Shown: positions 1 through 8,040 of the stretch, piece after piece
How the letters are laid out: each line of letters opens with the position of its first letter
How positions within the stretch are numbered: the stretch's first letter is position 1
The notes under the pieces: model-generated
Database searches by the model: none
What the model was told of the DNA's origin: nothing
What the model saw: only the letters and a program-made list of their open reading frames with translations
Made by a program: the position numbers and the translations under genes
DNA from: JAJRVH01 sp964505995
GTDB taxonomy: Bacteria; Pseudomonadota; Zetaproteobacteria; Mariprofundales; Mariprofundaceae
Length of the DNA: 22,298 bases
Assembly (NCBI GenBank): GCA_964505995.1
Contig: CAZDLB010000016.1
Span: forward strand, 1 to 22,298
Direction: 5' to 3'

Positions 1-69
1 AAGCGCTTGCGTGAATCCGGCGCGCTAACTATGCTTGGTAGGAGCATCGTGCGCACAGCATTGATTTGA
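1..69 (+). CDS. Possible 3' end of an upstream gene, perhaps a relative of the next gene
   Basis: Frame 1 is open from the window edge to a TGA at 67-69 and encodes about 22 residues beginning KRLRESGAL. The other two plus frames stop within the first 30 bases. The opening KRLRE matches the KRLREN near the C-terminus of the neighbouring cyclic-nucleotide-binding protein (residues 285-290). This could therefore be the tail of a tandem paralogue, 15 bases upstream of the next start. The stretch is too short to be certain, and it may simply be leader sequence. Confidence 0.3.
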   Translation, partial: KRLRESGALTMLGRSIVRTALI

Positions 70-84
70 CCAAGGTGGACAGGC

Positions 85-963
85 ATGGCCGACGACTTTC
101 TCGATCTTTCCGGGGTACATCCGACATCCAGCGGCAAGGCGCCGGTGCTGGACAGCAAGCGATTTGCGGTGCTGGAAGGCATCTCGCCGGTTCATCTGCG
201 CATCCTCAACGAGGCCAGCAACGTCATGTATGTCTCCAAGGATGTCGAGCTGCTGCACGAAGGCGATGCGCCGCACGATCTGTATTTCGTCGATTCCGGC
301 AAGATCATCATCGCGAAGAAAACCGAGGGCAAGCTCAAGGTTCTTCGCACGCTTGGCGCCGGCGATGTCTATGGTGAGTTCGGCGTACTGCGGCGCAAGT
401 CCCGCTATGCCTCGGTGTTCACGGCCGAGCCCAGCCGCATCATCCGCGTGGATCTGACGGCGGTGCAACAGGTTCTCGAGGTCGACAACGCCTTCCGGCA
501 GCGCATGACGGAAATGATGAATCAGCGCATGATCAGCACCTTCTTCTCCAGCCATCCGGTTTTCCAGGGGCTGCCCGAGGCCACGGCGACAAAGCTTTCA
601 AAAATCCTGCCCATGCGTTTCATCGAACGGGGCAATCGCATCTTCTCTCAGGGCGAGGCGCCGACCGGCATGTACCTGATTCTTTCCGGTGAGGTCGAGG
701 TCCGCTTCCTGAACAAGGCCAAGGCCGAGGTGCTGCTTGAGATCCGCCGCGATAACGACCTCATCGGCGAGGTCGTGCAGAAGAACGGTACGGAGCTGGC
801 CTATTCGGCCATTGCCTCCAGCGATGTGGATCTTCTGGTGCTCGACAAGAAGGCGATGGATACGCTGAAGATGCACGATCCCAGGATCTTTGCGCGGCTG
901 GAGCAGTACATCAACAAACGTTCACAGATGACGGTCAAGCGCCTGCGCGAAAACCTGGGATAG
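85..963 (+). CDS. Protein with two cyclic-nucleotide-binding (cNMP/CRP-like) domains, no DNA-binding domain
   Basis: This 292-residue protein contains two cNMP-binding beta-barrel domains, at about residues 26-135 and 157-262. The first has a recognisable phosphate-binding cassette: GE at 97-98 and an Arg in RYASV at about 107. The second keeps the fold signature (SGEVEV at about 201) but its cassette (IGEVVQKNG) lacks the usual Arg, so it probably does not bind cAMP in the standard way. No helix-turn-helix, kinase or channel segment follows; the C-terminus is a short basic helix. It therefore looks like a soluble regulatory subunit or adaptor rather than a CRP-type transcription factor. The ATG at 85 is preceded by a purine-rich GGTGGACAGG. 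The gene is convergent with the long minus-strand run, with only 18 bases between stop codons and no terminator. The adenylate cyclase at 5713-7962 is a possible source of ligand, which is inference. Confidence 0.85.
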   Translation: MADDFLDLSGVHPTSSGKAPVLDSKRFAVLEGISPVHLRILNEASNVMYVSKDVELLHEGDAPHDLYFVDSGKIIIAKKTEGKLKVLRTLGAGDVYGEFGVLRRKSRYASVFTAEPSRIIRVDLTAVQQVLEVDNAFRQRMTEMMNQRMISTFFSSHPVFQGLPEATATKLSKILPMRFIERGNRIFSQGEAPTGMYLILSGEVEVRFLNKAKAEVLLEIRRDNDLIGEVVQKNGTELAYSAIASSDVDLLVLDKKAMDTLKMHDPRIFARLEQYINKRSQMTVKRLRENLG

Positions 964-981
964 AAGCCTCCGAAACGAAAA

Positions 982-1299
982 CTACACTTCCGCCAGCCAT
1001 TGCCGCAGATTAGCCTTCAATGCCGCCGGATCGCCCTTGAGAAACACCCGCTTGCGGCGTGAGCTCGCGCCGCTGGCCAGCACGACATCGTCGCCACCAA
1101 GCCCGAGTCCCCGGGCGATGACCCTGAGGATGGCCCGGTTGGCCTTGCCATCCTGCGCCGCCTCGGCAACGGCGATCTTGACTGCGTCGCCATGCATGCC
1201 GCGCAGCTGGGGCTTTCGTGCCCCGGGCTGGGCGTGCACATTCAGATAGATTCCGCCCTTGCCTTCGGATATCGCCGCATCCACGGGATGCTCGGCCAT
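982..1299 (-). CDS. yggU: DUF167 / YggU family small protein
   Basis: This protein of about 105 residues has the full DUF167 pattern: a PGA motif near the N-terminus (QPGARKPQL), the DGKAN signature in the middle, and a late GASSRRKRVFLKG segment. The family is a small conserved alpha/beta fold of unknown biochemical role, commonly encoded beside yggT, yggS and proC as it is here. I chose the ATG at 1299, one base after the yggT stop. A GTG at 1308, overlapping yggT, would add three residues. This is the last gene of the long minus-strand run. Function cannot be inferred beyond the family. Confidence 0.85.
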   Translation of the reverse strand: MAEHPVDAAISEGKGGIYLNVHAQPGARKPQLRGMHGDAVKIAVAEAAQDGKANRAILRVIARGLGLGGDDVVLASGASSRRKRVFLKGDPAALKANLRQWLAEV

Positions 1300-1300
1300 A

Positions 1301-1603
1301 TCAGGCACTCAGCAGTCGCAGGGCCAGGGTCTGCAGCGAGGGTACGAGGAAATTGTCCAGAAACATCAGTGCCAGAAGCACGATCATCGGGGAGAAATCG
1401 ATGCCGCCGAGATAGGGCACACGCCGCCGGACCGGATAGAGCATCGGCTCGGAGAGCTGATTGATGATGCGCACGATGGGGTTGTACGGATCGGGCGAGA
1501 CCCAGGAGAGCACCGCGCGGGCAATGACAACGATCATCGCCGCCACGAAAAGCACATGCAGCACACCGGCCAGCGCCTGCAGAAAATAGGCAAGGATGAA
1601 CAT
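1301..1603 (-). CDS. yggT: YggT family integral membrane protein (single repeat)
   Basis: This 100-residue membrane protein has two hydrophobic segments, about residues 5-32 and 66-90. The YGGT signature lies between them: RAVLSWVSPDPYNP followed by SEPMLYPVRR. Only one YGGT unit is present; the E. coli protein has two and is nearly twice as long, but single-unit versions are common elsewhere. The family is linked to envelope or osmotic functions without a settled mechanism. The ATG at 1603 overlaps the proC stop by one base (TGATG), which suggests translational coupling. The yggS-proC-yggT-yggU order is a widely conserved neighbourhood. Confidence 0.88.
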   Translation of the reverse strand: MFILAYFLQALAGVLHVLFVAAMIVVIARAVLSWVSPDPYNPIVRIINQLSEPMLYPVRRRVPYLGGIDFSPMIVLLALMFLDNFLVPSLQTLALRLLSA

Positions 1604-2400
1604 CAGCCGAGCTCCTTCGAACGCCTGCTCGCCGCCACCACCCCCTGACGCACGGCATCGGGCAGGCCCATCTCGTACATCGTATCCAGCGCCGCCTGTG
1701 TCGTGCCGCCGGGACTGGTCACCTGCTGGCGAAGTTCCGTGGCCGAACGTCCGCTCTCGCAAAGCATGCGGCCCGCGCCCAGAGCCGTCTGCGAGACCAG
1801 TTTCCTGGCCAGTTCCTCGGGCAGGCCGAGGGAAACGCCGGCTGCCTGCACCATCTCGGCCAGCAGAAAGAAATAGGCCGGTCCGCTGCCGGATACGGCC
1901 GTCACCGCATGCATCTGCGCCTCGCGCTCGACCCGGGCCACCTCGCCACAGGCCTTCAGCAGATACTCCGCCCGCAGCGCGTGTATCTCTTCCCCGGCCC
2001 GGACATAGATGACCGACATGCCGGCGCCGACCAGGGCCGGGGTATTGGGCATCACGCGCACGAGGTTCGCGTCCGCCCCCAGCCATTCGCTCAGGGCCTC
2101 AGTATCGATGCCGGCCGCGATGCTCAGCACCGTCGCGTCGGGTTTCAGGATCAGTCCGCGCACGGCTTCGCGCATCTGCTGCGGCTTGACCGCGAGAACC
2201 AGAACATCGGCATCCCGGGCCGCCTCGGCATTCGCGTCCGTGACCCTGACGCGATAGCTCTGTTCCAGCACTCTGCGCCTGTCCTCCCTCGGCTCCGCGA
2301 CGCAAATGCGCTCGCCTGCATGTCCGCCATGAATCAGGCCGGAGATCAGCGCTTCGGCCATGTTGCCGCCACCAATAAATGCGATCTGCAGATTCCGCAT
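1603..2400 (-). CDS. proC: Pyrroline-5-carboxylate reductase
   Basis: The enzyme catalyses the last step of proline synthesis, NAD(P)H-dependent reduction of pyrroline-5-carboxylate to proline. The 265-residue protein starts with a Rossmann dinucleotide-binding motif (GGGNM at 10-14). It continues with VKPQ at 71-74, MPNTP at 117-121, the dimerisation-domain motif SGSGPAY at 170-176 and TSPGGTT at 228-234, all diagnostic of ProC. Length is normal for the family. I chose the ATG at 2400 because it is preceded by AAGGA and places the beta strand where family members begin. An upstream ATG at 2415 would add five residues but has its purine tract directly against the codon. The earlier pathway enzymes ProB and ProA are encoded about 15 kb upstream in the same run. 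Confidence 0.96.
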   Translation of the reverse strand: MRNLQIAFIGGGNMAEALISGLIHGGHAGERICVAEPREDRRRVLEQSYRVRVTDANAEAARDADVLVLAVKPQQMREAVRGLILKPDATVLSIAAGIDTEALSEWLGADANLVRVMPNTPALVGAGMSVIYVRAGEEIHALRAEYLLKACGEVARVEREAQMHAVTAVSGSGPAYFFLLAEMVQAAGVSLGLPEELARKLVSQTALGAGRMLCESGRSATELRQQVTSPGGTTQAALDTMYEMGLPDAVRQGVVAASRRSKELG

Positions 2401-2419
2401 GCTTGCTTCCTTCATTCCT

Positions 2420-3070
2420 CTAGCGTTGCTGCCAGTTCCCGAAAAGGGTTGAACCCAGGCGCACCATCGTCGCGCCTTCCGCGATGGCCAGCCGGTAATC
2501 CTGGCTCATGCCCATGCACAGTTCGCCGAGGCTCCCACCGAAGAGCCGGTCCCGCAAGCCGCGCAGTCTGGCAAAGGCGCGGGCCACCTCCGCCTCCCCG
2601 ACATCCGCCACCTTGGGCGCCATGCCCATCAGTCCGATCAGCTCCAGCCCCTCGATATCCCGAAGCCGCTCGGCCAGATCCGGCGTCTCGTCGGGCTTCA
2701 CGCCATGCTGATGCGCAAGACCGGAAAGGTTCACCTGGATCAGCACCGGCAGCCGCCGGCCCTGCAACCGGGAGGCCACAGCCCCGGCCGTTTCGATATC
2801 CTCGCAGCTGTGCCAGATCGCGGCATGACGGGCGATGTACCTGGCCTTGTTCTTCTGCACCGGACCGATCATGTGCCAGTGGCAATCCGGCCATTGCTTC
2901 TGCCGGTCCCGCAGCTGCTGTGGCCGGGATTCACCAAACTCGGTTTCTCCCATCCGGATCAGCGCATCCACAGCCTCATCGGGCGCATACTTGCTGACCG
3001 CAATCAGCCGGACGGAGGCGCGATCCAGCTCACTGCGAAGCATCCTCCAGCGTTCCAGCAGGGCCTCCAA
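2420..3070 (-). CDS. yggS: PLP homeostasis protein, YggS/PLPBP family
   Basis: This 216-residue fold-type III PLP-binding protein has the cofactor lysine at K27 in LIAVSKYAP. Other conserved family motifs follow: the WHMIGPVQKNK segment at about 64-74, a QVNLS strand, and MGMSQDY with GATMVRLGSTLFG near the C-terminus. The family has no racemase activity; it buffers pyridoxal phosphate and affects amino-acid and keto-acid metabolism. The usual GEN motif after the first domain reads FGES here. The start is uncertain: a TTG at 3070, five bases after the recR stop, gives a normal N-terminus, whereas an ATG at 3043 would trim nine residues and has a GGAGG directly abutting it. The gene lies between recR and proC. 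Confidence 0.93.
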   Translation of the reverse strand: MEALLERWRMLRSELDRASVRLIAVSKYAPDEAVDALIRMGETEFGESRPQQLRDRQKQWPDCHWHMIGPVQKNKARYIARHAAIWHSCEDIETAGAVASRLQGRRLPVLIQVNLSGLAHQHGVKPDETPDLAERLRDIEGLELIGLMGMAPKVADVGEAEVARAFARLRGLRDRLFGGSLGELCMGMSQDYRLAIAEGATMVRLGSTLFGNWQQR

Positions 3071-3075
3071 GCCGT

Positions 3076-3699
3076 TCAGCCCTGAAGCCGTTCCCAGGCC
3101 ACGCGCTGATCCAGCGCCCGCGAGAGCGTATGTTCGTCCAGGTATTCCAGCTCTCCACCTTCCGGCACGCCACGGGAGATGCGGGAGATGGTAAGCTCGG
3201 CGGTCTGATAACGCCGGGCCAGAAAATGCGCCGTGGCTTCGCCATCCACCGTGGCGCTGGTCGCCAGAATCAGCTCACGGATGTCCCCGGAAGCCACCCG
3301 GCGATCGAGCGAGGACAGCCTCAGCGATTCGGGACCGATGCCGTCCACCGGACTGAGCCGGCCATGCAGCACATGATACACCCCGCGATAGGTGTGGCCT
3401 CGCTCCATCATCAGCACATCCACCGGCTGCTCGACGACGCAGACCACATCGTGCTCCCGCCGGATCTGATCGCAGAACTGACAATGGCCCTGCTCGGCAA
3501 AACAGCCGCAGCGCTCGCAGAAGCCCACTTCGTCGTGCAGACAGGCCAGCGCATCCGCCAGCGACCGCGCATCCTCCGCATCGCGGGAAAGCAGGTTCAG
3601 CGAAAGCCGCATCGCCGTTTTCGGGCCAATGCCGGGGAGTGTGGCCAGCATCTCGACCACCCGCGCCAGAGCCGCCGGCATGCCGGGGAAATGGATCAA
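3076..3699 (-). CDS. recR: Recombination protein RecR
   Basis: RecR acts with RecO and RecF to load RecA at single-strand gaps. The 207-residue protein has an N-terminal helix-hairpin-helix (LPGIGPKTA at 21-29), a four-cysteine zinc finger (C61, C64, C73, C76) and a Toprim domain from about residue 84 (VCVVE). It also has the conserved LSPVDGIGP stretch and a C-terminal GVPEGGELEYLD. The gene follows dnaX and ybaB, the classic conserved trio. The longest reading starts at a TTG (3699) that overlaps the ybaB stop as TTGA, mirroring the ATGA-type overlaps elsewhere in this run. The first ATG is at 3681 and would remove six residues. Both N-termini are compatible with the family. Confidence 0.96.
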   Translation of the reverse strand: MIHFPGMPAALARVVEMLATLPGIGPKTAMRLSLNLLSRDAEDARSLADALACLHDEVGFCERCGCFAEQGHCQFCDQIRREHDVVCVVEQPVDVLMMERGHTYRGVYHVLHGRLSPVDGIGPESLRLSSLDRRVASGDIRELILATSATVDGEATAHFLARRYQTAELTISRISRGVPEGGELEYLDEHTLSRALDQRVAWERLQG

Positions 3700-4010
3700 A
3701 GCGAGAAACCTGGAGGCAGTGGCATGCCCGCCATCAGGCTCTGCTGCTTCTCCTTGCTGAGCTCCTCAAGCTTGTGCAGCGCATGATTGACGGCCGCAGC
3801 CACCAGGTCCTCGATCAGCGCCTTGTCCTGCTCCTCCCAGAGCGAGTCATCGATGACGATCTGCTTCACCGAGCGATCGCCCTTCATCGTCACGCGCACC
3901 ATGCCACCGCCGGACTCACCGACGACCTCCATCTCGGCCAGCTCCTGCTGCATCCTTTCGAGGTTCTGCTGCATCTTCCTCGCCTGCTGCATCATCTTGG
4001 CAATATTCAC
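3696..4010 (-). CDS. ybaB: YbaB/EbfC family nucleoid-associated protein
   Basis: This 104-residue protein has an N-terminal Met/Gln-rich amphipathic helix (MMQQARKMQQ) typical of YbaB/EbfC. A central GMVRVTMKGD strand and an IDDSLW segment follow, then a helix and a short proline-rich tail (MPLPPGF). Family members bind DNA as dimers and are associated with the nucleoid. The start is a GTG at 4010 that overlaps the dnaX stop as GTGA. It is preceded by AGGAGA at good spacing, which decides against longer in-frame extensions lying inside dnaX. Position between dnaX and recR matches the conserved arrangement. Confidence 0.94.
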   Translation of the reverse strand: MNIAKMMQQARKMQQNLERMQQELAEMEVVGESGGGMVRVTMKGDRSVKQIVIDDSLWEEQDKALIEDLVAAAVNHALHKLEELSKEKQQSLMAGMPLPPGFSL

Positions 4011-5668
4011 TCGTTCTCTCCTGACTGTTGCTCGACGCCGGGCGGACTGACCCGGATCAGCCGCGCATCCATCTCCTTCATCAGGGCCTGAACATGCGGG
4101 TCCGCCTCGGCGTTCTGTCGCAGCCTCGCCGCTTCGGCCCTGGCCTGCCTCGCCCTTTCCTGCGACAGCGACTCGCCGGGGCCATCCCGACGCGATTCCC
4201 AGAGGATCTCGCGTCCGAGCCACTCGGAAAAGGCCATGCGATCCGCCGGAGCGATCGCCCGCTGCTGATGCTTGTCCAGCCCGAGGCGAATCCTATCGCC
4301 AAACTCGTGGCATACCACATGGTCGAGCATGGCGGCCACACCCGGTCTGACCTTGGCGAACGCGTCCACGGCCGCCTGCCAGCTGTCAAAGGCCGCGCCC
4401 GGCGCATCCGCATGCAGCGGCAGGTCGGCATCCCTGCGTTCGTCCGATGCCGCAGACTCGGACAGAGCAGGCTCCTCCGCTTCCTTCCCGGCTGGACGGG
4501 AGTGTTCCGCAGCGGATGCTTGCGTTTCTGCTTCCTGCCGGCGCGATGCCCTGCCCTTCTCCGGTCGCTTTTGCCCGTGCCGCAGCTGATGCAGGCCGGC
4601 CAGACGCAGGATCAGCATCTCCGCTGCCAGCCGTTCGTCACACAGCGACAGATCCCGCAGCCCCGCGATCAGCACCTGATACAGAAGGTCCAGCCGGTGA
4701 TAGTCGATCGCGGCCACGGCCTTGTGCAGCCACTCGCGCTCAAGGGCATCGATTGCATCATCGAGCAGGCCCGGATCCACGAGCAGGCAGGCCATCGCAT
4801 GCCAGCGCCGGGAAAGCTCCAGCAGCAGCCCACGCGGGGCATGACCGCCATCCATGCCCTCCCTCAGAGACTCAACCGCGGCTTTCGCCTCCCCGGCCAG
4901 GATGCGATCCGACAGTCGATGGATCAGTTCGCCGCCGACCACGCCCAGCGCCTGCTGCACGGCCTCCAGCGTCAGCTTCTCCCGATGATAGGCCAGCACC
5001 CGTTCGGCCAGGCTCAGCGCGTCGCGCACACTGCCGTCGGCAGCGCGGGCGATGGCGTCCACGGCCGCCGACTCAGCCTCGATTTCTTCCTCGGCGAACA
5101 CATGTCCGAGATATCCGGCGATCTCCTGCTGGGAAAGGCGTCGCAGATCAAATCGCTGACAGCGGGATCGCACCGTAACCGGAAGCTTCTCGGATTCGGT
5201 CGTCGCCAGCACGAACAGCACGCGTTCCGGTGGCTCCTCCAGCGTTTTCAGCAGTGCATTGAAGGCGCTCTTGGACAGCATGTGCGCCTCATCGATGATA
5301 TAGACCTTATACCTCAGGGTATTGGGCGGATAGCGCACCCCATCGAGGATCTCCCGGATGTCATCGACGCCGGTATGGCTGGCCGCATCCATCTCCTGCA
5401 CATCCAGATTGGAGCCATCGGCAATACCCGTGCAGGCCGCACACGCGCCGCAGGGTTCGCCCTGCTCCGGCGCCTCGCAGTTGACCGCCATGGCCATCAG
5501 CCTCGCGATCGTCGTCTTGCCGACCCCGCGGATGCCGCACAGCAGATAGGCATGGGCCAGATGTCCACGCGCCAGCGCATTCTTCAGCGTGCGCACAACG
5601 ACATCCTGACCGACAAGATCGGCAAACCTGCGAGGACGCCAGCGGCGGGCCAGAACCAGATAGGACAT
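4007..5668 (-). CDS. dnaX: DNA polymerase III subunits gamma/tau
   Basis: This is the clamp-loader ATPase of the replicative polymerase, 553 residues. The AAA+ module shows Walker A (GIRGVGKT at 45-52), a zinc-binding knuckle (C64, C73, C76, C79), Walker B (VYIIDEAH at 122-129) and the arginine-finger motif SRC at 168-170. A charged, low-complexity Ala/Glu/Arg linker at about 380-430 separates this from a C-terminal tau-like domain (DSWQAAVDAFAKVRPG onward) expected to contact the polymerase alpha subunit and helicase. I see no A-rich slippery heptamer that would produce a short gamma form by frameshifting. The ATG at 5668 has a weak ribosome-binding site. It follows the cyclase gene after 44 bases and overlaps ybaB downstream. 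Confidence 0.96.
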   Translation of the reverse strand: MSYLVLARRWRPRRFADLVGQDVVVRTLKNALARGHLAHAYLLCGIRGVGKTTIARLMAMAVNCEAPEQGEPCGACAACTGIADGSNLDVQEMDAASHTGVDDIREILDGVRYPPNTLRYKVYIIDEAHMLSKSAFNALLKTLEEPPERVLFVLATTESEKLPVTVRSRCQRFDLRRLSQQEIAGYLGHVFAEEEIEAESAAVDAIARAADGSVRDALSLAERVLAYHREKLTLEAVQQALGVVGGELIHRLSDRILAGEAKAAVESLREGMDGGHAPRGLLLELSRRWHAMACLLVDPGLLDDAIDALEREWLHKAVAAIDYHRLDLLYQVLIAGLRDLSLCDERLAAEMLILRLAGLHQLRHGQKRPEKGRASRRQEAETQASAAEHSRPAGKEAEEPALSESAASDERRDADLPLHADAPGAAFDSWQAAVDAFAKVRPGVAAMLDHVVCHEFGDRIRLGLDKHQQRAIAPADRMAFSEWLGREILWESRRDGPGESLSQERARQARAEAARLRQNAEADPHVQALMKEMDARLIRVSPPGVEQQSGENE

Positions 5669-5712
5669 ACGGCTACTCTACGGCCAGCGCGCGCAACGGC
5701 AATGGCGCAAGC

Positions 5713-7962
5713 CTATTTGCTCTGCAGATCGAACACGCCATCCCAGTCCGACGGCGGCTCCTGCTGCCTGAAGGCGCGCACGCGCTCCAGCAGCACCTCG
5801 GCCGGAGCATCGGCATGACTCAGACACAGATCGGTCAGAATCTTCTCGGCCTCGACGAAATGGCGGCGACGCATCATGTTCCAGGCCTTCTCGTAGGCCC
5901 GGAATCGCTCCAGCTGCTCCGGCCGAACATCTCCCCGGCGACAGATCGGCTGGTAGATATCCACCGGCGTTTTCCGCCCCACGACGCGAACCCGGTCGAC
6001 GAAGCGCGCGGCGATATCCCCACGCACCAGCTCATAGGTATCGCGGCTGATCAGGATCGGCGTGCGATAGACCTTGTTCACCCCCTCCAGTCGAGACGCC
6101 AGGTTCACATGATCGCCCATCATCGTGTAATTCATCCTTGTCTCAGTACCCATGTTGCCGACGACCATCGGGCCGCTGTTGATACCCATGCGCACATGCA
6201 CCTCCGGATAGCCTTCCTCGGCCCATTTCGGGCGCATCTCGCTGAGCTTCGCCTGCTGATCCAGCGCCGCGAGCACGCAGCGCGTGGCATGATCCGGCAT
6301 GTCCACCGGCGCGCCGAAGAAGGCGATGATCGCATCGCCCTCGTATTTGTCGATCGTGCCGCCGTGCTCGAGGATGATATCGCTCATCGCGCTCAGATAG
6401 AGATTCAGGAAGTGCACCAGTGCCTCGGGTTCCAGATTCTCGGAAAAGCTTGAAAACCCGGCGATATCGGAGAAGAAGGCCGTCAGAAAGCGCTCCTCGC
6501 CGCCCAGCTTCAGCTGTTCGGGATGACTGGCCAGGCTTTCGACGACCTTGGGCGCCAGGTAATGGGAAAAGGCATCGTGGATGAACATCCGCCGCCGGGA
6601 CTCGACGATGTATTCCAGCAGCGTGGTCGGCACCGCCGCCAGCAGCACGCCCAGCAACAGGTAGGTGATTTTCAGCCAGACCCCATAGACCGCAAAGAGC
6701 CCGTAGGAGACCAGGATCAGCAGAAGCGGAATGCCGGCGATGCTGATGCTCTGCAGCACCGGGCCGCTCCCGAGCACCAGACGTCCACAGAGCAGGCTGA
6801 ACAGCAGCACCGCGAACAGCTCCACGACACCCATCATCTGCGGCCGGTAGATCGCCTGATCATTGAGGATGTTGGACATCGCCGCCGCATGCCCCTCGAC
6901 GCCGGGAAAGGCCGAATCGAACGGGCTTGGGCGGTAGTCGTAGACCCCGACGGCCGTGACGCCAAGCAGCACGATCTTGTCGCGGAACACCTGCGGGTCC
7001 ACCCGCCCGGCCAGCACCTCGGCTGCGGAAACATGCCGGAAGGTCCGTCCCGGCCCGTAATGGTTGAGCAGCATGCTGCCGCGGGCATCGGTCTGGATCA
7101 GGTGCTGGCCCAGCCGCAGTTCCTCCACGCCGGTCATGCCGATGCGGGCCGACAGCTCGGGCCAGCCCAGCGCGATGCGCAGGGTCTGAAGATCCAGGCT
7201 GGGATAGACAAAGCCATCCAGCTCGGCCAGCAGCGGCACGCGCCGGACCGTGCCGTCGGCATCGGGAAAGAAATTGAAGAAGCCGGCCACATCCACGGCC
7301 TTCGTCAGCGACGGCAGGTTGCCCTCGACTGCGGCGATATGCGGCACGCCGACCACGCGGCGGCCGCCCAGCTCCACCGTCATCGCCGAAGGCTGCAGCA
7401 GCTCCGATTCCTGCCTCACATCCGCCCGCGCCTGCAGGGGCACATCGGTTCCGCGCGGATAGAAGAAATAGCCAAGCACGATCCGGTCATGGTATTTCTT
7501 CAGCACCTTCTCGAAGGACGCATCGAGGTTGCCCAGCTCATGGTGCGCCTCCAGCCAGACCGCGATCTCCTCGGGCGCCCGGCCGGACTGGCGCAGAAGC
7601 CTGAGCGACTCATCCACCGGATTCGCCTGCGACTCGGAAAAGACGATGTCCATGCCGATGGCCTTGGCGCCGTATTCCCCGAGAACCCGCTCGATCAGGC
7701 TGCTGATGCGATCGCGCGGCCAGGGCCAGCGACCGATGGACGTCAGCGAGTCGTCATCCACCGCCAGAATCACGACGCGCTCATCGGGCGCGATGGCCCC
7801 GCGCACCTTGAAGCGCTGATCCAGCGTCTTCAGCTCCAGCTGCTCCATGAATTCGGGCTGAATGAACGCGATCAGGAAGGCGGTGATCGACATCGCGATG
7901 ATCAGCGGCCATCCGAACCACTTCTGGTGCCGCTCGATGAATTGCGCAATCCTGTTCAGCAA
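5713..7962 (-). CDS. CHASE2-domain class III adenylate cyclase
   Basis: This membrane receptor cyclase of about 749 residues begins with one transmembrane helix (about 18-34). A large periplasmic CHASE2 sensor follows (about 35-370; VDDDSL and IGRWPWPR motifs early, LLGVTAVGVYD late), then three transmembrane helices (about 378-449). The cytoplasmic catalytic domain has all key residues: metal-binding Asp in FFSDIAGF (about 499) and YEGDA (about 543), the adenine-selecting pair Lys (IDKYEGD, about 539) and Asp (MGDHVN, about 617), and transition-state Asn/Arg in NLASR (about 620/624). It is therefore predicted to make cAMP. The C-terminus resembles a single TPR helix pair. I chose the TTG at 7962 because a strong GGGAGG lies just upstream; another TTG at 8010 would add 16 residues. 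The CHASE2 ligand is unknown. Confidence 0.9.
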   Translation of the reverse strand: MLNRIAQFIERHQKWFGWPLIIAMSITAFLIAFIQPEFMEQLELKTLDQRFKVRGAIAPDERVVILAVDDDSLTSIGRWPWPRDRISSLIERVLGEYGAKAIGMDIVFSESQANPVDESLRLLRQSGRAPEEIAVWLEAHHELGNLDASFEKVLKKYHDRIVLGYFFYPRGTDVPLQARADVRQESELLQPSAMTVELGGRRVVGVPHIAAVEGNLPSLTKAVDVAGFFNFFPDADGTVRRVPLLAELDGFVYPSLDLQTLRIALGWPELSARIGMTGVEELRLGQHLIQTDARGSMLLNHYGPGRTFRHVSAAEVLAGRVDPQVFRDKIVLLGVTAVGVYDYRPSPFDSAFPGVEGHAAAMSNILNDQAIYRPQMMGVVELFAVLLFSLLCGRLVLGSGPVLQSISIAGIPLLLILVSYGLFAVYGVWLKITYLLLGVLLAAVPTTLLEYIVESRRRMFIHDAFSHYLAPKVVESLASHPEQLKLGGEERFLTAFFSDIAGFSSFSENLEPEALVHFLNLYLSAMSDIILEHGGTIDKYEGDAIIAFFGAPVDMPDHATRCVLAALDQQAKLSEMRPKWAEEGYPEVHVRMGINSGPMVVGNMGTETRMNYTMMGDHVNLASRLEGVNKVYRTPILISRDTYELVRGDIAARFVDRVRVVGRKTPVDIYQPICRRGDVRPEQLERFRAYEKAWNMMRRRHFVEAEKILTDLCLSHADAPAEVLLERVRAFRQQEPPSDWDGVFDLQSK

Positions 7963-8040
7963 GGGCCCTCCCCCCGGCCGAGGACTCGACCGCAACAGAA
8001 CATGCCGCAAAACCGGGGCTTTTTCAATCCCTCCAAGGCT

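Noticed and set aside
4400..4600. Possible programmed frameshift site in dnaX that would make a short gamma subunit
   Set aside because: No A-rich slippery heptamer followed by a stem-loop is visible in the linker region; the closest runs are interrupted by G or C.
7963..8040. Hairpin and T-run between xerC and the cyclase as a terminator
   Set aside because: The GCCCCGG and GCGGC arms pair poorly and no T-tract follows; the gap mainly holds the strong ribosome-binding site of the cyclase.
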